From assembly GCA_017642335.1 (NCBI GenBank), contig JAGCPF010000034.1, forward strand, positions 1 through 35,290: a stretch of 35,290 nucleotides of DNA. Reading direction: 5' to 3'. Made by a program: the position numbers and the translations under genes. The stretch is from Fibrobacter sp. GTDB taxonomy: Bacteria > Fibrobacterota > Fibrobacteria > Fibrobacterales > Fibrobacteraceae. The notes under the pieces were generated by a model. That model had not been told where the DNA came from and did no database searches. It was given only the letters and a program-made list of their open reading frames with translations. The stretch's first letter is position 1. The number at the start of each line of letters is the position of its first letter. Positions 31,377 through 35,290 of the stretch are shown in pieces.

Positions 31377-32485
31377 TTGCGGTGTTCGTGCAGGTACAGG
31401 TTAGCCTGTTCTTCGGCTAGTTCCGAACCTTTGATATTCCATTCGTCGTCTTCGCCGGTGCGGTATTTTACGGTAACGCGGTAGCGTTTGTCTGTTTGTA
31501 GGATTTCCGGGGGGACGGTCCAGAAGTTCTCTGTGCCGACGACCATCTCGAGTTCATGGGAATAGTCGGTATCGACACCGGTAATCGTGATGGACTTTAC
31601 CATGTCCTTGGGGTTGCGTACCTGGACGATGCTCCAGAATTTGCTCGCGCCTTCCTTGACCCAGAGCGATGTGGAATCGCCCCATACGCCGTCGACTCCC
31701 TCGCAGCTTACGAATTCCCATTCGCCGTAGTAGCGTCCGACGGTAATGCCCATGATATCCGATGCGGGGGCTCCGCCCAGGTCGACACCGCAATTTGCGT
31801 CGGGGCAGCGGTCGGTGATGCGGACTGTTACTTCTTTCCAACCGTCAGGCGTTTTTGCCTTCACGTGCACGCAGCCGCCGCAGGCTGCGCCGCCTTGCCA
31901 AGGGCCCTTGTTGTCGCCCGGCGATACGTTCACATGGATTGCCGCGTAATATTGGATGTTGGTTTGCCCGTAATTGCAGGCCCCGCCGAGGCTCGTTTCT
32001 TTTTCCGTGATGCTCCCGTAGGTGGTGACGGAACCTTTGCCGCCGTTGTCGGTGAGTTCGGGGTCTGCCGCGGTATAACTGTCGCAGTTGGTACACTTGC
32101 CATCGTCGGTTGATGTCGACAAGGAAGATGAGGACTTCGGTGCCGGCGGTTGTTCTGACGACGAGGATCCCGTCGAGGATTGCGAGACGGGTTCCGAGCT
32201 GCTGGATGCCGGTGAGTCATGGCTGGAATCGCTGGACTCGGTGGCTGCAGAATGTTCCGGTTCGCTGGAGCTCGATTTGGCGGAACTGGAAGATTTCTCC
32301 TTGCTGGAGGAAGTGCTTTCTTCTTGTTTTGTTGTGCTGTCCGGCTTTGCTGCGTTGCTCGAACTGGATTCCACCGCGGGCGCTTCTGCCGTAGAAGATG
32401 CCGGCGATTCCGTTCCCGAAGGCGAATCGCCGCTGCAGGCTGCGAATATGGAGCATAGACAAAGGAAAAGGGCTGCTTTTTTCAT
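31373..32485 (-). CDS. expansin-like lipoprotein with poly-Ser linker
   Basis: 370 residues. Lipobox FAAC with Cys17; residues about 25-127 are a Ser-rich linker. The mature domain starts GKGSVTTYGSITEKETSLGGACNYG and continues YYAAIHV, GGAACGGCVHVKA, VTVRITDRCPDANCGVDL (Asp225 in the ITDRCP position of the conserved expansin Asp) and ASDIMG..YYGEWEFVSCEG: an expansin double-psi beta-barrel (D1). The remaining ~110 residues fit the second expansin domain (D2, CBM63-like). Expansins loosen cellulose/xyloglucan contacts without hydrolysis. It follows the GH16 gene by 21 bases and is probably co-transcribed; lipid anchoring would display it on the cell envelope. Confidence 0.87.
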   Translation of the reverse strand: MKKAALFLCLCSIFAACSGDSPSGTESPASSTAEAPAVESSSSNAAKPDSTTKQEESTSSSKEKSSSSAKSSSSEPEHSAATESSDSSHDSPASSSSEPVSQSSTGSSSSEQPPAPKSSSSLSTSTDDGKCTNCDSYTAADPELTDNGGKGSVTTYGSITEKETSLGGACNYGQTNIQYYAAIHVNVSPGDNKGPWQGGAACGGCVHVKAKTPDGWKEVTVRITDRCPDANCGVDLGGAPASDIMGITVGRYYGEWEFVSCEGVDGVWGDSTSLWVKEGASKFWSIVQVRNPKDMVKSITITGVDTDYSHELEMVVGTENFWTVPPEILQTDKRYRVTVKYRTGEDDEWNIKGSELAEEQANLYLHEHRN

Positions 32486-32506
32486 ATCGGTGAATCGTCC
32501 GTTTGC

Positions 32507-33613
32507 TTACTTGCTGATCCTTATGTAGTCCACGAGCATCTCGTTCGGGAACTGCGAGTCGTCAATCTCGAATCCGGGCCAGTTGCCGCCCACCGCGACA
32601 TTCAGCAGCAGGAAGAACGGCTTGTGGAAAGCTTCGGTTCCGCCGGCGTTGTCTTCAATGGACATTTCGTGGTACTTGAAATCATCGACATACATGGCGA
32701 TGAGTTTTTTGTCCCAAGTGAGTTTGTAAGTGTGGAACTGCGTGATGTCCACTTCCTTTTTCGCTCCATGGAAATCGCTTGTGTTGTTGCCGTAGCTGGC
32801 GTGTTGCCCTTCGTATTGCCAGTGGTGGGTGCCGTAGACAATGCTCTCGTCGTTGATGGATTCGATGATGTCGATTTCGCCGCAGGCGGGCCAACTCACT
32901 TTATCGATGTTCTCGCCGAGCATCCAGAAGGCGGGCCAGATTCCTTTGCCTACGGGGAGTGCGATGCGGGCCTCGACGGTACCGTAGGTGAATGTGAACT
33001 TGCGCTTGGTAATCATGCGCGCCGAAGTGTAGCCGGAGCCTTCGAAGCTTTCTTTGTTGGCGCGGATGTGGAGGATGCCGTCTTGTACGTAGGCGTTTTC
33101 TTTGCGCCCAGTGTAATATTCCTTCTCGTTGTTGCCACAGCCGCTGCTGCCCGTGCCGATTTCGAATGTCCACTTGGAAGTGTCGATGGCGCTGCCGTCG
33201 AATTCGTCGCTCCAGAGGTAAGGCGATTCGCCGGAACTGCTCGGAATGGCGGAAGAACTGCTCGAAACGGCTAAGGAACTGGAAGAGGAAACCTCCGTTG
33301 AATCGTCATGGTTGCCTTGGTCAGCCTTTGCGCTGCTAGAAGATTCCTGCGCGACGATGCTGCTGGAAAGCGTGTCATTGCGAGGAGTCGAAGACAGAGC
33401 TTGCTGTGAGCTTGACGAAGTGGAATCCGTCTCTTTAAAACTAGAGGATTCGATGACGTCTGAAGAGGAACTGCTTGAGTCAATGACTTCGATGGGCTCT
33501 TCGCAAATAGTTTCTCCTCCGTCACATGCAACAAGGGCTCCTGCGACGGCAAATGCCGTGGCCAGTTTCGCCATGAGAAATGCGGATGTGTGCAGGGACT
33601 TCTTGTTGCGCAT
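32507..33613 (-). CDS. GH16 endo-beta-glucanase (laminarinase/lichenase type) lipoprotein
   Basis: 368 residues. Signal ending AGALVAC with lipobox Cys30; residues about 46-127 are a Ser-rich linker. The GH16 domain (about 132-368) shows LWSDEFDG, the WPAFWMLG strand, the catalytic GEIDIIES with nucleophile Glu246 and acid/base Glu251, and the C-terminal LLNVAVGGNWPG..FPNEMLVDYIRISK. Hydrolysis of beta-1,3- or mixed-linkage beta-glucan is expected; the motif E-I-D-I-I-E is of the laminarinase type. The start follows AAGAGG. It lies nine bases after the ybaK stop and 21 before the expansin-like gene, forming a likely operon. Confidence 0.93.
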   Translation of the reverse strand: MRNKKSLHTSAFLMAKLATAFAVAGALVACDGGETICEEPIEVIDSSSSSSDVIESSSFKETDSTSSSSQQALSSTPRNDTLSSSIVAQESSSSAKADQGNHDDSTEVSSSSSLAVSSSSSAIPSSSGESPYLWSDEFDGSAIDTSKWTFEIGTGSSGCGNNEKEYYTGRKENAYVQDGILHIRANKESFEGSGYTSARMITKRKFTFTYGTVEARIALPVGKGIWPAFWMLGENIDKVSWPACGEIDIIESINDESIVYGTHHWQYEGQHASYGNNTSDFHGAKKEVDITQFHTYKLTWDKKLIAMYVDDFKYHEMSIEDNAGGTEAFHKPFFLLLNVAVGGNWPGFEIDDSQFPNEMLVDYIRISK

Positions 33614-33622
33614 GGAAACCTC

Positions 33623-34123
33623 TTAATCGACGGGGGCTTCGGGCGGGACTCTCGCGATGACGCCGACAGTCGCACGGGTCGCCTTCACCAGGTCGGCGGG
33701 AGCCACCTTCAGTTGCAAGCCGCGTTCTCCGGCACTCACGTAGATGAACGGGAACTGCATCGCCGTCTCGTGAATGAAAATGGGGAAGTTCTTCTTGAGA
33801 CCGAGTGGGCTGCAACCACCGCGGATATAGCCGGTAAGCGGCGTCAAGTCCTTGAGCGGGACGGTATCGATTTTCTTGTTGCCGCTGACCTTCGCGGCGC
33901 CTTTCAGGTCGACTTCAAGGTTGCCGGGCACGACGCACACGAGGTAACCGATTTTGTCGCCGTGAACAAGGATGGTCTTGAAAACTTGATTGATGTCTTC
34001 GCCCAGGCTGTCGGCCACATGCTGTGCACCGAGGTCGTTCTCGTCGACCTTGTAGGGGATGAGTTCGTAAGAAATTTTCTGGCGGTCGAGAATTCGAGCC
34101 GCGTTTGTCTTCTTGATGTCCAT
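33623..34123 (-). CDS. ybaK: Cys-tRNA(Pro)/Cys-tRNA deacylase YbaK/EbsC
   Basis: 166 residues. Trans-editing protein that hydrolyses Cys mischarged on tRNA(Pro). KKTNAARILDRQKISYELIPY, ADSLGEDINQVFKTILVHG, CVVPGNLEVDLKGAAKVSGNKK, LTPLTGYIRGGCSPLGLKK and the HETAMQFPFIYVSAGERGLQLKVAP segment match the family throughout. The start has AAAGGAC upstream and TATATT 18 bases away. First gene of an apparent ybaK-GH16-expansin transcript, a striking mix of translation editing and surface glycan enzymes. Confidence 0.94.
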   Translation of the reverse strand: MDIKKTNAARILDRQKISYELIPYKVDENDLGAQHVADSLGEDINQVFKTILVHGDKIGYLVCVVPGNLEVDLKGAAKVSGNKKIDTVPLKDLTPLTGYIRGGCSPLGLKKNFPIFIHETAMQFPFIYVSAGERGLQLKVAPADLVKATRATVGVIARVPPEAPVD

Positions 34124-34141
34124 AAATAGTCCTTTGGGGTA

Positions 34142-34147
34142 AATATA
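34142..34147 (-). promoter_or_regulatory. TATATT -10-like element for ybaK
   Basis: Reverse-strand TATATT ends 18 bases before the ybaK ATG; the leader carries AAAGGAC. The region 34124-34216 is a divergent promoter shared with the oxidoreductase gene. Confidence 0.45.
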
Positions 34148-34196
34148 CTTAAATACCGCATGCAGAATAGTGATGGTGTGGTGTTCTCCTATTTTC

Positions 34197-34202
34197 TATA
34201 TT
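34197..34202 (+). promoter_or_regulatory. TATATT -10-like element for the oxidoreductase gene
   Basis: TATATT ends 14 bases before ATG 34217; no clear Shine-Dalgarno lies between them. Confidence 0.4.
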
Positions 34203-34216
34203 GTCGGCGCAACGCA

Positions 34217-35113
34217 ATGAAATCGTACAATGCCATATTGATTGGAAACGGAATTATGGGAGCCCGCCACAGGGCTCGTTTTGAGGCATGTGGTGTTCGC
34301 TTCGTGCAGATTGTCGATGTCGGGGATTCCGTTTGCGATGACGCTGTTGATTTCGCGGTGGTCGCATCGCCTGCGACGACGCATTATGCCTATGCGAAAC
34401 ATTTTCTGGAACGCGGCGTTCCCGTGTTCGTGGAAAAACCGCTTGCGACTTCGGCCGAAGAAGCCCAGGAATTGGTGAATTTGTCATTGCGCAATGGTGT
34501 CAAGCTGTTTGTGGCTCAGTCGGAGTGCTACAATCCGCTGTTCCTGAATTTCCGTAAGCATTTCCTGTCTGAACTGAACAAGCTTTGTGTTGCAAGAAAG
34601 AGTCCGCCTACCGGCGATGTGGCGACTCCATTGGTCCATCTGGAATTCCGTCGCGAACACCGCCCGTCGAATCGTTGCTTGGATGTCGGCGTCTCGCTGG
34701 ATTTGATGGTACATGATTTTAGTTTGTTTTTAACTATGTTCCCGTATCGCGATATCCGTGTCGAAAGCATTGAAGAATCTCCAAACGGAAACCGCGCCCG
34801 CGCCCAGCTCAAGGTGGTAAGCGGACCTTTTGCCGGTGTTTCTGCTGACTTTGTCGTTGACCGCGAAAGTGCTACGGACCTTCGGAACATCACCGTGAAT
34901 TTTCCCCGGAATGGTGAATTGCCGTCTTCAAGCTATACGGTAAGCCTCGCCCGTTACACACCGGAAGGTGAAATTGCCCATATTCCCGATTCTCTCGACA
35001 ACGAACACAAGTTTTTCCTGAAACTCCTTGCGGGAGCGTGCGGGCACTGGGGAAGGCGCGCTGCACAAAATGCCGCCGATTGTGTGAGGTTAGCGGTGAG
35101 CGATGAGCAGTGA
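34217..35113 (+). CDS. Gfo/Idh/MocA-family NAD(P)-dependent oxidoreductase
   Basis: 298 residues. The start at 34217 gives the Rossmann motif at once (YNAILIGNGIMGARHRARF); the 19 open codons upstream are not family-like. AVVASPATTHYAYAKHFLERGVPVFVEKPLATSAEEA contains the conserved EKP motif whose Lys contacts cofactor and substrate. VGVSLDLMVHDFSLFLTMFP supplies the Asp/His of the C-terminal domain. Substrate is probably a sugar, inositol or nucleotide-sugar derivative, unspecified. The last codons (RLAVSDEQ and the TGA) are written in a heptanucleotide array, so the array has set or replaced the C-terminus; the family is often a little longer. Confidence 0.88.
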   Translation: MKSYNAILIGNGIMGARHRARFEACGVRFVQIVDVGDSVCDDAVDFAVVASPATTHYAYAKHFLERGVPVFVEKPLATSAEEAQELVNLSLRNGVKLFVAQSECYNPLFLNFRKHFLSELNKLCVARKSPPTGDVATPLVHLEFRREHRPSNRCLDVGVSLDLMVHDFSLFLTMFPYRDIRVESIEESPNGNRARAQLKVVSGPFAGVSADFVVDRESATDLRNITVNFPRNGELPSSSYTVSLARYTPEGEIAHIPDSLDNEHKFFLKLLAGACGHWGRRAAQNAADCVRLAVSDEQ

Positions 35114-35120
35114 GCGATGA
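35086..35120 (+). repeat. heptanucleotide array supplying a stop codon
   Basis: Units GAGGTTA, GCGGTGA, GCGATGA, GCAGTGA, GCGATGA in exact period seven. Four consecutive units end in TGA, so stops fall in all three forward frames. The oxidoreductase stop (35111-35113) is the TGA of the fourth unit. Confidence 0.75.
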
Positions 35121-35126
35121 AAAAAA

Positions 35127-35146
35127 TCCCGCGATTTCTCGCGGGA
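35127..35146. terminator. intrinsic terminator hairpin
   Basis: TCCCGCGA (35127-35134) pairs with TCGCGGGA (35139-35146), loop TTTC, preceded by an A-run and followed by CTGTTTG. It would end the oxidoreductase transcript. Confidence 0.75.
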
Positions 35147-35162
35147 CTGTTTGTATAAAGAA

Positions 35163-35185
35163 AACTACCGGCTACGCCGGTAGTT
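35163..35185. terminator. second perfect hairpin
   Basis: AACTACCGGC (35163-35172) pairs perfectly with GCCGGTAGTT (35176-35185) around TAC. It has no strong T-tract on the + strand; on the reverse strand it is followed by TTTTC. It may be a backup terminator or an RNA-stabilising element. Confidence 0.5.
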
Positions 35186-35216
35186 CCGTAAAAGCCTTCT
35201 GGCGGTCATGAGAAAA

Positions 35217-35279
35217 AAATCCTTTGATTAATATTGAAATGCGGTCTGCCAACTGCATCACAATAAAATCAAAGGATTT
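35217..35279 (+). promoter_or_regulatory. 63-nt extended hairpin enclosing a ribosome binding site
   Basis: AAATCCTTTGATT (35217-35229) pairs perfectly with AATCAAAGGATTT (35267-35279). Inside, TATTG (35232-35236) pairs with CAATA (35261-35265) and ATGCGGT (35239-35245) with ACTGCAT (35252-35258, one G.U), loop CTGCCA. The AAAGGA of the 3' arm is the apparent Shine-Dalgarno of the gene starting at 35283, so the structure would block initiation when folded. It may be a cis-regulatory leader; a terminal inverted repeat of an inserted element is the alternative. Confidence 0.6.
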
Positions 35280-35282
35280 AAA

Positions 35283-35290
35283 ATGAATGA
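35283..35290 (+). CDS. start of a further gene (cut by the window edge)
   Basis: Only ATG-AAT-GA is visible. An AAAGGA seven bases upstream supports a start here. Product cannot be judged. Confidence 0.35.

Overview
This 35.3 kb window looks like a chromosomal segment of a fibre-degrading bacterium of the genus Fibrobacter or a close relative (phylum Fibrobacterota). The support is: many lipoproteins whose mature N-terminus is a long poly-serine linker, two genes of the Fibrobacter-rich TIGR02147 family, secreted plant-cell-wall enzymes (CE15, CE6, GH16, expansin-like), and a TATATT promoter element in front of many genes. The assignment rests on protein character only; no search was run.

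Layout. 1-600 (-): start of an Rpn/transposase_31-type PD-(D/E)XK nuclease, cut by the window edge. 705-3995 (+): a Ser-rich lipoprotein, then a lipoprotein with a phosphohistidine-like region followed by an ATP-grasp domain, the domain order of glucan water dikinases; it carries two palindromic REP-like elements inside its reading frame. 3998-4975 (-): galE. 5223-6083 (+): TIGR02147 protein. 6152-8527 (-): 791-aa HEFGH metallopeptidase with an AT-rich upstream region. 8990-14326 (+): a tandem-fused double-length UvrA. 14381-17378 (+): exported FGE-sulfatase-domain protein and a small membrane protein. 17549-18646 (-): ychF.

18953-21714 (+): an exported xylan-debranching pair, CE15 glucuronoyl esterase and CE6 acetylxylan esterase, behind a Crp/Fnr-like palindrome. 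24077-21715 (-): TIGR02147 protein translationally coupled to a DUF2341 lipoprotein. 24181-26566 (+): TPR/gluzincin peptidase, asparaginase, dtd. 26629-28294 (+): CAP-domain lipoprotein and a second lipoprotein. 28490-31027 (+): psd, an endonuclease-III-like FeS protein, a lipoprotein. 31041-31376 (+): GerW/YtfJ-like protein. 34123-31373 (-): ybaK, GH16 glucanase lipoprotein, expansin-like lipoprotein. 34217-35113 (+): Gfo/Idh/MocA oxidoreductase. From 35217 a long hairpin leads into the first codons of a further gene.

The main non-coding structures are (i) degenerate heptanucleotide (period 7) arrays just downstream of stop codons, in one case supplying the stop codon; (ii) TATATT placed 6-7 nt before ATG in several genes that lack a Shine-Dalgarno, suggesting leaderless mRNAs, versus 14-30 nt in other genes, most of which have a Shine-Dalgarno; (iii) convergent gene pairs that abut or share a CTAG stop; and (iv) a 63-nt hairpin enclosing the ribosome binding site of the last gene. 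No tRNA, rRNA, CRISPR array or intact insertion sequence was seen.
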